A DNA stretch of 51,678 bases from Spirochaetota bacterium (GCA_025457965.1 JALOTJ010000004.1:1-51678), one strand, 5' to 3'. Positions 1 to 9,948 are shown, counted from the first letter of the stretch. Numbers and translations are program-made. The notes: generated by a model not told the origin, from the letters alone.

Positions 1-2
1 AA

Positions 3-134
3 AAGCTCCACAAATATTTTGACCATGCCCAGTACAGGGGGGCAGCCGAGAGGGCCGCAGCTCAGTTTTCCTTTATTATGGACTGGGACAGATTCCGGTG
101 CCTGAGGGAGCAGGGGTTGACGAATGAGTTATGA
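3..134 (+). CDS. C-terminal end of an unidentified protein, truncated by window start
   Basis: Frame 3 is open from the window edge and reads KLHKYFDHAQYRGAAERAAAQFSFIMDWDRFRCLREQGLTNEL*. No family recognised. Confidence 0.5.
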   Translation, partial: KLHKYFDHAQYRGAAERAAAQFSFIMDWDRFRCLREQGLTNEL

Positions 135-213
135 CTGTACAGCGACCGGTCCGGGTTCTCTTTGGCCACAGGGACATCGAGTCGATATATAACAACCGGG
201 CGAGGAAACGACC

Positions 214-630
214 ATGGAGAAATGTGAGATTACTGTGCGCGGTTACCATCTCGACCAGCATGGCCATGTAAATAATACGCGCTACATGGAATTCCTGGAG
301 GAAGGGCGTTACGTCTTTCTGGACAAACACGCCGGGCAGATGGAAGCCTGGAACGATCGCGGCATAACGCTGTTCGTCGTTAAAATCACCATCAATTACC
401 GCAGCCCCTCATTCCTGGGGGAAGTCCTGGAAATCCGGTCCGGCATAATCAGGGCCGGAGCCAGGAGCGGCGTCATCCACCAGGACGTGTTTCGTCGCGG
501 GACCGGCGACCTGATCATCGATGCGGATGTCACCTTCGTGGTCTTCGATACGCGCCTCGGGAAAGCGCTTCCGGTCGAGGGCGCGCTCCGTGCCGAACTT
601 CTGGCCATGGCGGAGCCCGGGTGCGAGTGA
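214..630 (+). CDS. Acyl-CoA thioesterase, 4HBT hotdog fold (YbgC/FadM-like)
   Basis: N-terminal YHLDQHGHVNNTRYMEFLEEGRY matches the 4HBT motif (D..GHVNN..Y..y.E..R). Confidence 0.85.
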   Translation: MEKCEITVRGYHLDQHGHVNNTRYMEFLEEGRYVFLDKHAGQMEAWNDRGITLFVVKITINYRSPSFLGEVLEIRSGIIRAGARSGVIHQDVFRRGTGDLIIDADVTFVVFDTRLGKALPVEGALRAELLAMAEPGCE

Positions 631-787
631 CACCCGGCCCCGTGGGTTCCCCGCGGAGCGAACGGGGGGGGCGGCGCGGCGGAAAAACGGCGATTCCCGC
701 GGCGAGGCGCGAATTCAATTGACAGCCCGCCCCGGGGCGGGTATGCACTCATACGGAACGGCGCGGCGCGCCGCGGGAGGGCATGAC

Positions 788-1338
788 ATGCAGGTGAATG
801 ATCTGGAGAAATATTGCGCGATGGCCATAGAGGGCGGGGCCACCCATGCCGTCCCCATCCGCCCGGACAGCGTCGTGACGGCGCCGTGGGTGCGGTTGAA
901 ATGCCAGTTCGGATGCCCCGGATACGGGAAGGGCTATTGCTGTCCGCCCCACACGCCCACCCACGAAGAGACGAGGAGCGTCCTGGACGCGTACCAGCGG
1001 GCGATACTGTTTCATATCGAGGCGCCGAAAACAGAGGATCGTGGTAAACGCTACCACGCTACCGCGCCTATATGGACATGCTCGTTCGTCTGGAAGGGGA
1101 GATGTTCAAGGACGGGTATTACAAGGCATTCGTTTTTCTCGCCGGGCCCTGCCTCAAGTGCAAAAAATGCGGAAAACTGGAGGGGACCCCCTGCGTACAC
1201 ATGGAAAGCGCGCGGCCGGCCATGGAGGCCTGCGGTATCGACGTCTATCAGACGGCGCGGAACAACGGATTCTTTATCGAGCCCCTGCGCGAGAAGTCAG
1301 AGACGCACAACGATTACTGCCTCATGCTCGTTGATTGA
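788..1338 (+). pseudogene. DUF2284-type cysteine-rich metal-binding protein, frameshifted
   Basis: N-terminal part (MQVNDLEKYCAMAIEGGATHAVPI...VRLKCQFGCPGYGKGYCCPPHTPTHEETRSVLDAYQRAILF) is in the 521..1342 frame. The C-terminal part (MDMLVRLEGEMFKDGYYKAFVFLAGPCLKCKKCGKLEGTPCVH...) continues in the 1072..1338 frame. Confidence 0.75.
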
Positions 1339-2220
1339 TTAAATTCTTTCCTTAAATTCCTTGCCGAACAGGCCTTCGGGCCTGACCAGCAGTACCAGGA
1401 TGATGATTAAAAACGGTACCGTGTTTTTGAATTCCAGTGATATGTACCCGCCGCTCAGGTTCTCTACGATGCCGATGATCAATCCGCCGACCACGGCGCC
1501 TACCAGGCTGTTCAGACCGCCAAGAATTGCCCCCGAGAAGCCCTTCAGGAACGGCTCGAGCATGAAGAACGGATCGAGGATCAGGGCCGGAGCAAGGAAC
1601 ATGCCGGCCAGTACACCGAACAGGGCCGCCAGGCCCCATGAGGTTGCCAGGACGGTCCGGGTAGGGATTCCCAGCGTCTGGGCGGCGGCCAGGTTCTCAC
1701 TGGTGGCCTTCATTGCAAGCCCCAGGCGGGTCTTTTGGATGAGAAAGTACAGCAGGATACTGCCGGTGATGCCGACGAGGAAAGTCCCTATGCTCAGTTG
1801 ATTGAAGTAGAACGGACCGACAGTCCAGACCCTGGTGTCGGAGAGCGGGAAGGGCATGATCTGCGATTCCGTTCCCCAGAAGAAGAGGAGCGCTCCCTGT
1901 AAAACCATGCTCAATCCTACCGTGATGGTGATCTGGCCGAGGATGGTCGCATCGCGGCGCTGCGCCGGGACGATGATCGCGAAATAAAAGAACATGGCAA
2001 GAAGCGCCCCGAATACCAGGCTGATCGGCAGGGCCAGATAGAAGGGCAAATCCCTGGACAGGAGTGTGAATGCCACGAAGGTTCCAACGGTGGCCTTGTC
2101 ACCATGCGCGAAATTCAGGATGCGTGTCGAACGGTAGATGAGTACGATGCCCAGCGCCACCAGGGCATACAGGCTGCCGGCCGAAAGCCCCGATATCAAA
2201 TATTGGAAAAAGGTAACCAT
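1339..2220 (-). CDS. livH: Branched-chain amino acid-type ABC transporter permease (LivH family)
   Basis: 293 aa, multi-TM, with GLSAGSLYALVALGIVLIYRSTRILNFAHGD, typical of LivH. Confidence 0.93.
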   Translation of the reverse strand: MVTFFQYLISGLSAGSLYALVALGIVLIYRSTRILNFAHGDKATVGTFVAFTLLSRDLPFYLALPISLVFGALLAMFFYFAIIVPAQRRDATILGQITITVGLSMVLQGALLFFWGTESQIMPFPLSDTRVWTVGPFYFNQLSIGTFLVGITGSILLYFLIQKTRLGLAMKATSENLAAAQTLGIPTRTVLATSWGLAALFGVLAGMFLAPALILDPFFMLEPFLKGFSGAILGGLNSLVGAVVGGLIIGIVENLSGGYISLEFKNTVPFLIIILVLLVRPEGLFGKEFKERI

Positions 2221-2240
2221 AGGTGTCTCCTGTATGATGC

Positions 2241-3221
2241 TTAACGAAACGGCCAGTTGCGCCAGTAGAGGCGCATCTTGAACCAGCGGCCCGCCAGGCC
2301 GAGAGGCTCGAAGATCATGATTATAACCACGGTGACGCCGAGGATGACCGGAGTCAGCTCATTATATCCGCTGAGAAGCTGGGGGATGAGGATGACGAAA
2401 GCGGCGCCGAAGAGGGCGCCTTCCACCGAGGCCAATCCTCCTATGATCACCGCCACGAAAATGAGGAGTGTCTCGGAGAAATTGAACATCTGCGGATCCA
2501 AAAATCCCATGAACATGCCGTACAGGGCGCCGCTAACGCCGGTGTAAAACGAGCTGATGGCAAAAGACAGGAGTTTGTAATTGGTAAGGTTCACCCCGAG
2601 CACCTCGGCGGCGATGTCGTTGTCCCTTATGGCCACGAAGGCCCTGCCGATATAAGAAGAAATGAGATTATAGGTAGCGGCCAGGAAAATGACGCACAGG
2701 AGGAATACGAAATAATACATCGAAACCTCGCTCGTCAGTCCGAAAAGGGCCGGGAATTTCGGCACGACCATGCCCATTCGGCCGCCGGAAAGAACTTCAT
2801 AGCTGGTGAACACCTGATAGATCGCGATCCCGAACCCGAGCGTAACAATGGCCAGATAGGGGCCTTTCAGGCGCAGTGAGGGGAAGCCCACCAGCACCCC
2901 GAAAACAGCCGCCATACAACCTGCACCGATCAGACACAGCCCGAGCGGCACGCCCATCTTGGTCAGATGGCCGAAGGTGAAGGCCCCGATGGCCAGAAAA
3001 CCGGCCTGCCCCAGGGATATCTGTCCGGTATACCCGATCAGAATATTCTGGCCGAGAATACCGATGGAGAAAATGAAAATGAGCGTGGCGAGATAGACAA
3101 AGTGTTCGCTCCCGAACAGGGGAAACAGAATCACGCCGACGATCAGCAGCGCGACCCAGCATCGCGTCCACGGTTTTTCAATGAGTTTGAGATCGTCCTT
3201 ATAGCTTTCAACAAGATTCAT
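2241..3221 (-). CDS. livM: Branched-chain amino acid-type ABC transporter permease (LivM family)
   Basis: NILIGYTGQISLGQAGFLAIGAFTFGHL and FVAIRDNDIAAEVLGVN, both LivM hallmarks. Confidence 0.93.
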   Translation of the reverse strand: MNLVESYKDDLKLIEKPWTRCWVALLIVGVILFPLFGSEHFVYLATLIFIFSIGILGQNILIGYTGQISLGQAGFLAIGAFTFGHLTKMGVPLGLCLIGAGCMAAVFGVLVGFPSLRLKGPYLAIVTLGFGIAIYQVFTSYEVLSGGRMGMVVPKFPALFGLTSEVSMYYFVFLLCVIFLAATYNLISSYIGRAFVAIRDNDIAAEVLGVNLTNYKLLSFAISSFYTGVSGALYGMFMGFLDPQMFNFSETLLIFVAVIIGGLASVEGALFGAAFVILIPQLLSGYNELTPVILGVTVVIIMIFEPLGLAGRWFKMRLYWRNWPFR

Positions 3222-3291
3222 GGAAGTGCGCCCTCGATTTCAGGTTTAGGTGCCGATCCGGAAGGTGGAAGTGGATTTGCCCTGTCGGCCA

Positions 3292-5100
3292 TCATTCCCC
3301 TCCCCGGTACATGCCGTCGATGAGGTCTTTGTACATTACGGCGATGTTGCGCCGCTTTACCTTCTGGGTCGGGGTTACGTCACCGTCTTCGGCATAGAAA
3401 CGCCGCGGAATGAGGCGGAACTTTTTAATTGTCTCCACCCGGGCGACGGTCTTGTTCACCTCGCGGACCTCGGCGTCGATCAGTTTGATGATTTCCGCAT
3501 TCTGCGTCAGATCCTCATAGGTGGTGAAGGGAATGCGGTTGTCCTGGGCGTACTGCATCACATTGTCCTCATCGATCAGGATGAGGCAGGTCAGATAGGC
3601 CCGCCCATCGCCGATGATGACGGCATCCTGGATATACGTGCTGAATTTCAGCTTGTTCTCGATAAATTCCGGGGTGATATTCTTGCCGCCGGAGGTTATG
3701 ATGATGTCCTTTATGCGCCCGACGATCTTGAGCCAGCCGTCGTCGATCATGCCCATGTCGCCGGTATACAGCCAGCCGTCGCGGATGGTTTCGGCGGTCA
3801 GGTCGTCATTTTTGAAATAGCCCTTGAAAACACCGGGACCTCTGGCAATGATTTCTCCTTCGTCGGTGATCTTCATCTCCAGTCCCGGCAGGGCCTCGCC
3901 CACAAAGCCATAGCGCGGCTCCTTCTCCAGGCGCTGGAGGGCGATGATTCCGGTCGATTCCGTCAGCCCGTATCCGTCGCGCAGGGGAATGCCGAGGATG
4001 TTGAAGAACTGGAACAGCTCCTTGGACGCGGCCGCCGCGGAACAGAGCGCCCAGCGGATGCGCTCGAAACCGAGCTGGCGCTTTAAATGGTAGAGCACAC
4101 CCCAGTACGCCAGTTGATAAAGCATCCGCCACCCGGTCACACCGGCGCCGCCGCCCGACCTGGCCTCCAGATAGCGCCGCCCGATCGTGAAGCTCAACCT
4201 GTAAAGCTGCCGTTTCAACCAGGTGGAATCGTCCATTTTAATGTTGATGTTGGAGGCGAATTTCTCCCACAGGCGTGGCACGCTTCCGAAGATGGTCGGC
4301 GAGATTTCGCGCAGGTTGGCGGCCAGGGTATCCATGCTCTCGACAAAATTGACCGTCACGCCGGTAAAAACCGGCATGAAGATGGATACGAGATTCTCAT
4401 AGATATGCGCAAGCGGAAGATAGGAGACCACTTCGTCCTCCTCGCTGACCGGGATGATCTGGAGGAAGGACTGGGTCACCATCGATATGTTATAATGGCT
4501 GAGCAGCGCCCCCTTGGGCCGCCCGGTCGTGCCCGAGGTGTAGATGACTATGGCCGTATCATCATCCCTTATGTCACTGATTCTCTGATCGACCGTTTCG
4601 GCCGTCACGGTTTGGGCCCGTTTGAGGAAGTCCTGGAAGAAGACTACCATGGGATGGGAATAGCCGAAGAGGCCCTTCTCGTCCCAGACCACGATGAGAT
4701 CCAGGGCCAGGTCGGGAAGGATATCGAGGATCTTATCGAGCTGCTCCTCGTTCTCAACAAAGAGCAGTCTGGCCTCGGAGTGGCTGATGACATAGTTGAT
4801 CTCGTCCGTGGATGAGGTGGGATAGATGCCGCAGGTGCAAAGACCGGCCGACATGGTGGCCATATGGCACATCGACCATTCCGGACGGTTGTCGCCCAGG
4901 ATGCAAACCACCTGACCCTTCGGCAGCCCCAGGGAAAGGATGGCGGCGGTCACTTCCCGCACCATCCGTCCGTATTCACTCCAGGTGACCTTGTGCCATA
5001 TCCCGTTTTTTTTATGTCGCTGCGCGATGCGCCGGGGAAATTTATCGACCTGTTCGAAAAAGGCGTGGGGGATCGCTTTGGAATTAATCCGCATTACCAT
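3292..5100 (-). CDS. AMP-dependent acyl-CoA synthetase (long-chain fatty-acid--CoA ligase family)
   Basis: AMP-binding motif IVIYTSGTTGRPKGALLSHYN; GYGLTEST; GWLYTGDMGMIDDGWLKIVGRIKDIIITSGGKNITPEFIE. Confidence 0.93.
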   Translation of the reverse strand: MVMRINSKAIPHAFFEQVDKFPRRIAQRHKKNGIWHKVTWSEYGRMVREVTAAILSLGLPKGQVVCILGDNRPEWSMCHMATMSAGLCTCGIYPTSSTDEINYVISHSEARLLFVENEEQLDKILDILPDLALDLIVVWDEKGLFGYSHPMVVFFQDFLKRAQTVTAETVDQRISDIRDDDTAIVIYTSGTTGRPKGALLSHYNISMVTQSFLQIIPVSEEDEVVSYLPLAHIYENLVSIFMPVFTGVTVNFVESMDTLAANLREISPTIFGSVPRLWEKFASNINIKMDDSTWLKRQLYRLSFTIGRRYLEARSGGGAGVTGWRMLYQLAYWGVLYHLKRQLGFERIRWALCSAAAASKELFQFFNILGIPLRDGYGLTESTGIIALQRLEKEPRYGFVGEALPGLEMKITDEGEIIARGPGVFKGYFKNDDLTAETIRDGWLYTGDMGMIDDGWLKIVGRIKDIIITSGGKNITPEFIENKLKFSTYIQDAVIIGDGRAYLTCLILIDEDNVMQYAQDNRIPFTTYEDLTQNAEIIKLIDAEVREVNKTVARVETIKKFRLIPRRFYAEDGDVTPTQKVKRRNIAVMYKDLIDGMYRGGE

Positions 5101-5867
5101 TTCCTCCGCTTCGTGTAGTAGCGATAGCCTTTCTCGCCTGACGTCTCCTGGTCCACACCGAGATACAGTTCCCTGACATCATCGTTTTCTTTCAGTTCTT
5201 GGGCGGTGCCCTTCAGTACGATGCGGCCGGCTTCCATGATGTAGCCGTAATGACAGATATCCAGGGCCATCTTCGCGTTCTGCTCGACCAGAAGGATGGT
5301 CATGTCGCGTTTGCTGACGGCGCGCAGGGTGTCATAGACACTGCGCGCCAGTTTCGGGGAGAGCCCCAGGGAAGGCTCGTCGAGCATCAGCAGCTTCGGC
5401 CGCCGCAGAATGCCCCGGGCGATCGCCAGCATTTGCTGCTCGCCCCCCGAGAGCTTGTCCGCCTGCTGGTCGCGACGCTCCGCCAGGATGGGAAAGAGCG
5501 AATACACATACTCCAGGTCGCTCTTCAGTTCCCTGTCGCGCCGGCCCCAACATCCCAGCTCGAGATTCTCCCATACGGACAGTTCCCTGAAGAGCCCTCG
5601 ATCCTCGGGAACATAAACGATTCCCCGGGACGATATCCGCTCGGGCGACATGCCGCTGATCCTGCGGCCGTTGAACTCTATAGTTCCTTTCTTCGGCTGG
5701 TCTTTAAGCAGCCCGGCAATAGTCTTGAGCAGGGTGGTCTTGCCGGCGCCGTTCGGCCCCAGTACGGTAAATATCTCGTGCTCCCTGATCTCGAGCGATA
5801 TTCCCTGCAGGGCATAGATTCGATCAAAATATAATGTTTCGATACTGGTTATTTTCAAAAGGCTCAT
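5094..5867 (-). CDS. livF: ABC transporter ATP-binding protein (LivF family)
   Basis: Walker A GPNGAGKTTLLK, LSGGEQQMLAIARGI signature, Walker B LLMLDEPSLGLSP. Confidence 0.92.
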   Translation of the reverse strand: MSLLKITSIETLYFDRIYALQGISLEIREHEIFTVLGPNGAGKTTLLKTIAGLLKDQPKKGTIEFNGRRISGMSPERISSRGIVYVPEDRGLFRELSVWENLELGCWGRRDRELKSDLEYVYSLFPILAERRDQQADKLSGGEQQMLAIARGILRRPKLLMLDEPSLGLSPKLARSVYDTLRAVSKRDMTILLVEQNAKMALDICHYGYIMEAGRIVLKGTAQELKENDDVRELYLGVDQETSGEKGYRYYTKRRKW

Positions 5868-6619
5868 GCTTCTTCCCCAACATAGGCGCGTATGACTTCG
5901 GGATTTTTCTGGACTTCCGCGGGCGTGCCTTCGGTCAATTTCTGGCCGAAGTTCAAAACTACCATGCGATCCGCCAGCCGGGAGACAATGCGCAGATCGT
6001 GTTCGATCAGCAGAATGGAGAGACCGAAGCGACCGCGAATTTCCGTCACCAGATAGGCGACACGGTTCTTTTCCTCTGCGGTCAGGCCGGCCACCGGTTC
6101 ATCCAGGAGCAGGAGCTTGGGCTCCATGACGATGGCCCGGCCGAGCTCGACCCGCTTCTGCACCCCGTAGGGACAATCCATGACCCTCATCTTGCGATAG
6201 GCCTGGAGGTCGAGGAAGCCGATGACCTCCTCAACTTTTTCACGATGCCTGAGCTCCTCCGTGCGGATACGCAGATACGCCTGCAGCGGATTGCGCCGGA
6301 ACCTGATATGCCGGCCAAGCATCAGGTTGTCGAGCACCGTCATGTTGTTGAAGAGCCGGATGTTCTGGAAGGTACGTCCTATCCCTTTCACGGCGATCCT
6401 GTCGGGAGAGAGCCCCAAGAGGCTCTCCCCCTGAAACAGAATTTCTCCACGGGTAGGCTGATACACTCCCGAGATGCAATTGAAGAGGGTGGTTTTACCC
6501 GCACCGTTCGGGCCGATAATCGAGAGTATTTCCCGATCGTCCATCGTGAACCCGACGTCCGAAAGGGCGGAAATTCCACCGAACCTTACTGTGAGTGCAT
6601 CAACCGTGAGTAACTGCAT
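5864..6619 (-). CDS. livG: ABC transporter ATP-binding protein (LivG family)
   Basis: Walker A GPNGAGKTTLFNCISGVYQPT, Walker B LLLLDEPVAGLTAEE, GIGRTFQNIRLF. The usual LSGG signature is replaced by PYGVQKRVELGRA. Confidence 0.92.
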   Translation of the reverse strand: MQLLTVDALTVRFGGISALSDVGFTMDDREILSIIGPNGAGKTTLFNCISGVYQPTRGEILFQGESLLGLSPDRIAVKGIGRTFQNIRLFNNMTVLDNLMLGRHIRFRRNPLQAYLRIRTEELRHREKVEEVIGFLDLQAYRKMRVMDCPYGVQKRVELGRAIVMEPKLLLLDEPVAGLTAEEKNRVAYLVTEIRGRFGLSILLIEHDLRIVSRLADRMVVLNFGQKLTEGTPAEVQKNPEVIRAYVGEEA

Positions 6620-6625
6620 GGCGTT

Positions 6626-7825
6626 TTAGTACAGAGGCTCGAAGATGATGTAGTCTGAAATCGGTATGTGCTTGCCCTTTTTCGCCTCACAGATGCGGAT
6701 CGCGTTCAGGCCGTAGTGCTGCTTGGCGGAGAAGGTGATCGGAGCGCCCATTCCGGCCGATTTGAAGCCGTTGATGCTTTCCATGCCGGTGATGAAGCTC
6801 TCACGGGTCAGGTTCTTGCCGGCCTTCTGCAGGCCCTCGGCGATCAGCATCATGGTCGTGGCGCCGGTGATTCCGAGGAATTCGCGGCCCTTGAGCGCCG
6901 GCTCGTACTTGAGGAGAATGTCGACGACCTTGTTCGCCTCGGCCTCGACATACGGCATCGAAACGTTACCCGATACCGCGGGGTAGGCGCCTTCCCACAA
7001 CTCGCCGGTGATCTTGTACATCAGCGGATCGCCGAGCGGATTGGCGGTGAAGATCTTGGGCTGGTAACCGATCTTGGCCATCTCCTTGATGATGAGTGAG
7101 GCGTGGGTCGGGGAACCATAGATCACCACTGCGTCGGCGCCGGTCTCTTTGAGCTTGACGGCGTGTCCGCCCAGGGCGCGATCCGTAAGCTCGAACGAAA
7201 CCATGCCCGCGTATTTGGCCTTGCCGCCGAGCTTCTGCATCCCGCGCTTGATGCCGACCTGGGCGGATTTGCCCCAGTCGTCGTTCTGGCCGAACAGCGC
7301 GACGTTCTTCACGCCCAGCTTGTTGACCGCGTAGGTGACGATGGCGTCGGCCTCGTCAATATAGTCCGGATAGGCGATGAACAGGTAGCGCAGCTGGTTT
7401 TTGGGAACCTTCTCCCATATGCGCGGGTTGGCATGGATGTGCACCACGGGGATCTTGCTCTTAAGCAGGAAATCCTTGCTGGCATTGGCCGTGGCCGAGC
7501 CTATGACGCAGCCGATGGCAAACACCTCGTTTTTCATCTCGGTAAGATTTGCCAGGGCCCGGCTTGGATTGTAGCCATCGTCCTTTACGACGAAATTGAT
7601 CTTGCGACCGTGGATGCCGCCCTTATCGTTGATATACTTGGCCCATGCCGAATTGCCGAGCGCCATGGCGCTCCACAGCGCGGCCGGTCCTGACATCGGA
7701 CAGGTCATCCCGATTGTTACCTCGGTATCCGTTACCCCCTTTTCCGCCGCCACGGATTCAGGTGTACACGGCATGAGCATTGCGCAGCCTAAAAGAAACG
7801 CCAGTAGAGACCTCTTCATAGCCAA
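6626..7825 (-). CDS. ABC transporter periplasmic substrate-binding protein (LivJ/LivK-type)
   Basis: Signal peptide, then KGVTDTEVTIGMTCPMSGPAALWSAMALGNSAWAKYINDKGGIHGRKINFVVKDDGYNPSRA, typical Peripla_BP_6. Confidence 0.92.
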   Translation of the reverse strand: MAMKRSLLAFLLGCAMLMPCTPESVAAEKGVTDTEVTIGMTCPMSGPAALWSAMALGNSAWAKYINDKGGIHGRKINFVVKDDGYNPSRALANLTEMKNEVFAIGCVIGSATANASKDFLLKSKIPVVHIHANPRIWEKVPKNQLRYLFIAYPDYIDEADAIVTYAVNKLGVKNVALFGQNDDWGKSAQVGIKRGMQKLGGKAKYAGMVSFELTDRALGGHAVKLKETGADAVVIYGSPTHASLIIKEMAKIGYQPKIFTANPLGDPLMYKITGELWEGAYPAVSGNVSMPYVEAEANKVVDILLKYEPALKGREFLGITGATTMMLIAEGLQKAGKNLTRESFITGMESINGFKSAGMGAPITFSAKQHYGLNAIRICEAKKGKHIPISDYIIFEPLY

Positions 7826-8081
7826 CCTCCGTTTTTTATGATTTTGTTTCTATGATGAAGATCAAGGATGTTCCGCCCCTTTCAGGAGCGGCCCGCCTCG
7901 ACCCGTCATCCCCTTTTTTGCACCGCTGTCAGGCTGGAGCGGAAAACATGCATCTCCCAAAAACCCCACTCGGGACCGTCGCGAAATTAATGTACCGTCT
8001 CCCGGGTAAGGAGGCGCCGCTCGTTTCGATCATACATCCGAATAATTCAGAGTGGAAGAAAATTAATGCCGTTATCATAAT

Positions 8082-8094
8082 TTAACATTGTTAA
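8082..8094. promoter_or_regulatory. 13-nt palindrome TTAACA-T-TGTTAA, candidate operator between the liv operon and tgt
   Basis: Perfect 6-bp inverted repeat with a 1-nt centre in the AT-rich divergent intergenic region 7826-8312. Confidence 0.4.
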
Positions 8095-8312
8095 CATAAG
8101 TTATTATTAGTACACCAACAAAAAATGAATTGTGTCAACCTTTTCTTGCAATTTTTTGAAAAATCTTAAACCCCCGTTCGGCGTGACGAGCAAGGTCTAC
8201 CGTCCGTTATGCCCGGAAGAAGGTCTGAAGGTGAGAAACAACACCGGGTGGTCGTTGATACCGCCCGTGTAAACTTATTGACAAAGGGTACCCGGCGTGG
8301 AGAAAGCATGGT

Positions 8313-9431
8313 ATGGAGTTCAGGGTACTCGGGCGCGATGCGCTCACGAACGCGCGCAGGGGCGAACTCATCACCTCGCGCGGCGCCGTGCTCACGCCGG
8401 TGTTCATGCCGGTGGCGACGCGGGCCGCCGTTCGGGCGCTTGGAATTCGGGACATCAGGGAGATCGGTTTCGACATCATCCTTTCGAATACCTATCACCT
8501 TTACATGCGTCCGGGGGTCGGCGTTCTGAAAAAGGCGGGCGGCCTCCACAGGTTTATGAGCTATGACCGCCCCATTTTGACCGATTCGGGCGGTTTCCAG
8601 GTCTTTTCCCTTTCATCACTCAGAAAACTCTATGACCACGGTGTAGAGTTCAGGTCGCACATCGACGGATCGCGCCATTTGTTTACGCCGCGGACGGTGC
8701 TGGATATCCAGCGCGTCATAGGTTCCGATATCATGATGGTGCTCGACCACTGCGCCGAGTATCCCGTCCCGGAAGAAGAGGCGCGCTCGGCGGTGGAGCG
8801 AACTGTCGATTGGGCCAGGGAATCCTATGACTACTGGCGCGCCGGCTTCGACACGGAAAAGCAGGCGCTTTTCGCGATTGTGCAGGGAAGCGTGTACGGA
8901 GGTCTTCGCGTGGAGTGCGCCGAGCGTCTCTGCGAAATGGACTTCCCGGGTTTTGCGGTAGGGGGGCTCTCGGTCGGCGAGCCGAAAGAGCTCTACCGGG
9001 AGATGACCGCGGTGACGCTTGCCCGACTTCCCGACAACAAGCCACGGTACATGATGGGGGTGGGCAGCCCCCTTGAGATACTGGACGCCATAGAGTGCGG
9101 CGTGGACATGTTCGACTGCGTTATGCCCACGCGAATCGCTCGAAACGGCACGCTCTACACCTCGGAGGGCAGACTGAACATAAAGGCCGCGCGGTACGAG
9201 GATGATTTCGCCCCGCTTGATCCGCTGTGCTCCTGTTATGTCTGTAAAAATTTCAGCCGGGCGTATCTCAGGCATATCTACCGCGCGGGTGAGATCGCGG
9301 CACTTATCTATAATACTTACCATAACCTCTATTTCATGAAAAATTTCATGGATGAAATTCAATCCTCCATCGGCTCCGGGGGATTCCCGGAGACCGCGCG
9401 TAAATGGCGGGCCGCCTTTAATCGGAGCTAA
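8313..9431 (+). CDS. tgt: tRNA-guanine(34) transglycosylase
   Basis: Catalytic/binding motifs LTDSGGFQVFSL, GSVYGGLRVECAERL, GVGSPLEILDAIECGVDMFDCVMPTRIARNG, and zinc ligands CSCYVCKNFSRAYLRHIY. Confidence 0.97.
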   Translation: MEFRVLGRDALTNARRGELITSRGAVLTPVFMPVATRAAVRALGIRDIREIGFDIILSNTYHLYMRPGVGVLKKAGGLHRFMSYDRPILTDSGGFQVFSLSSLRKLYDHGVEFRSHIDGSRHLFTPRTVLDIQRVIGSDIMMVLDHCAEYPVPEEEARSAVERTVDWARESYDYWRAGFDTEKQALFAIVQGSVYGGLRVECAERLCEMDFPGFAVGGLSVGEPKELYREMTAVTLARLPDNKPRYMMGVGSPLEILDAIECGVDMFDCVMPTRIARNGTLYTSEGRLNIKAARYEDDFAPLDPLCSCYVCKNFSRAYLRHIYRAGEIAALIYNTYHNLYFMKNFMDEIQSSIGSGGFPETARKWRAAFNRS

Positions 9432-9475
9432 ACAAATAAATTGTTTTGCACCAAAATTATTTCTATTGACAGGCG

Positions 9476-9504
9476 CATGAAAAGCAAATAGTATTTAAGG
9501 CTGT
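9476..9504 (+). promoter_or_regulatory. Putative sigma70 promoter: TTGACA-17 nt-TAGTAT
   Basis: Near-consensus -35 (9476-9481) and -10 (9499-9504), about 50 bp upstream of the STAS gene start. Confidence 0.55.
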
Positions 9505-9552
9505 CCCGGTTCCGGCGTCATTAACGGTAATCTCAGGAAGGAGAGAGCGCAC

Positions 9553-9891
9553 ATGGACATAACCAAGCGTACGAAGGGCGAAGTCGTCGTGCTGGATATC
9601 GCGGGCGAAATAGACCTGTACAACGCGCCGGAGATAAAAGATATTATAAACAAGCTCATCGAAGAGCAGAGATATAACGTGATCATCAATCTGGAAAAGG
9701 TTTCCTATATCGATTCATCCGGCATCGGCGCCCTGATTTCGAGCCTGTCCAATCTAAAAAAATACCAGGGCGGATTGAAGATAATCAACGTCTACGCCTC
9801 CGTAAGAAAGGTGTTCGAACTTACCAAGCTCACCTCTTTCTTCGATATTTACGATTCCGAAGAGGACGCTCTCGACTCGTTCAATAAGTAG
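9553..9891 (+). CDS. STAS-domain anti-sigma factor antagonist
   Basis: 112 aa; VVLDIAGEIDLYNAPEIKDIINKLIEEQ...VIINLEKVSYIDSSGIGALISSL, classic SpoIIAA-like STAS. Confidence 0.93.
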   Translation: MDITKRTKGEVVVLDIAGEIDLYNAPEIKDIINKLIEEQRYNVIINLEKVSYIDSSGIGALISSLSNLKKYQGGLKIINVYASVRKVFELTKLTSFFDIYDSEEDALDSFNK

Positions 9892-9900
9892 TTCGCATAA

Positions 9901-9948
9901 CCCGGCCGCGGGCCGGGCTTCCGCATGGACCGCCGCCCGCGCGGGCGG
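9901..9948. terminator. Two GC-rich hairpins after the STAS gene
   Basis: CCCGGCC-gcg-GGCCGGG at 9901-9917 and the perfect palindrome CCGCCCGCGCGGGCGG at 9933-9948. Confidence 0.4.

Noticed and set aside
3250-4086. 278-aa plus-strand ORF
   Set aside because: Antisense to the acyl-CoA synthetase; no family features.
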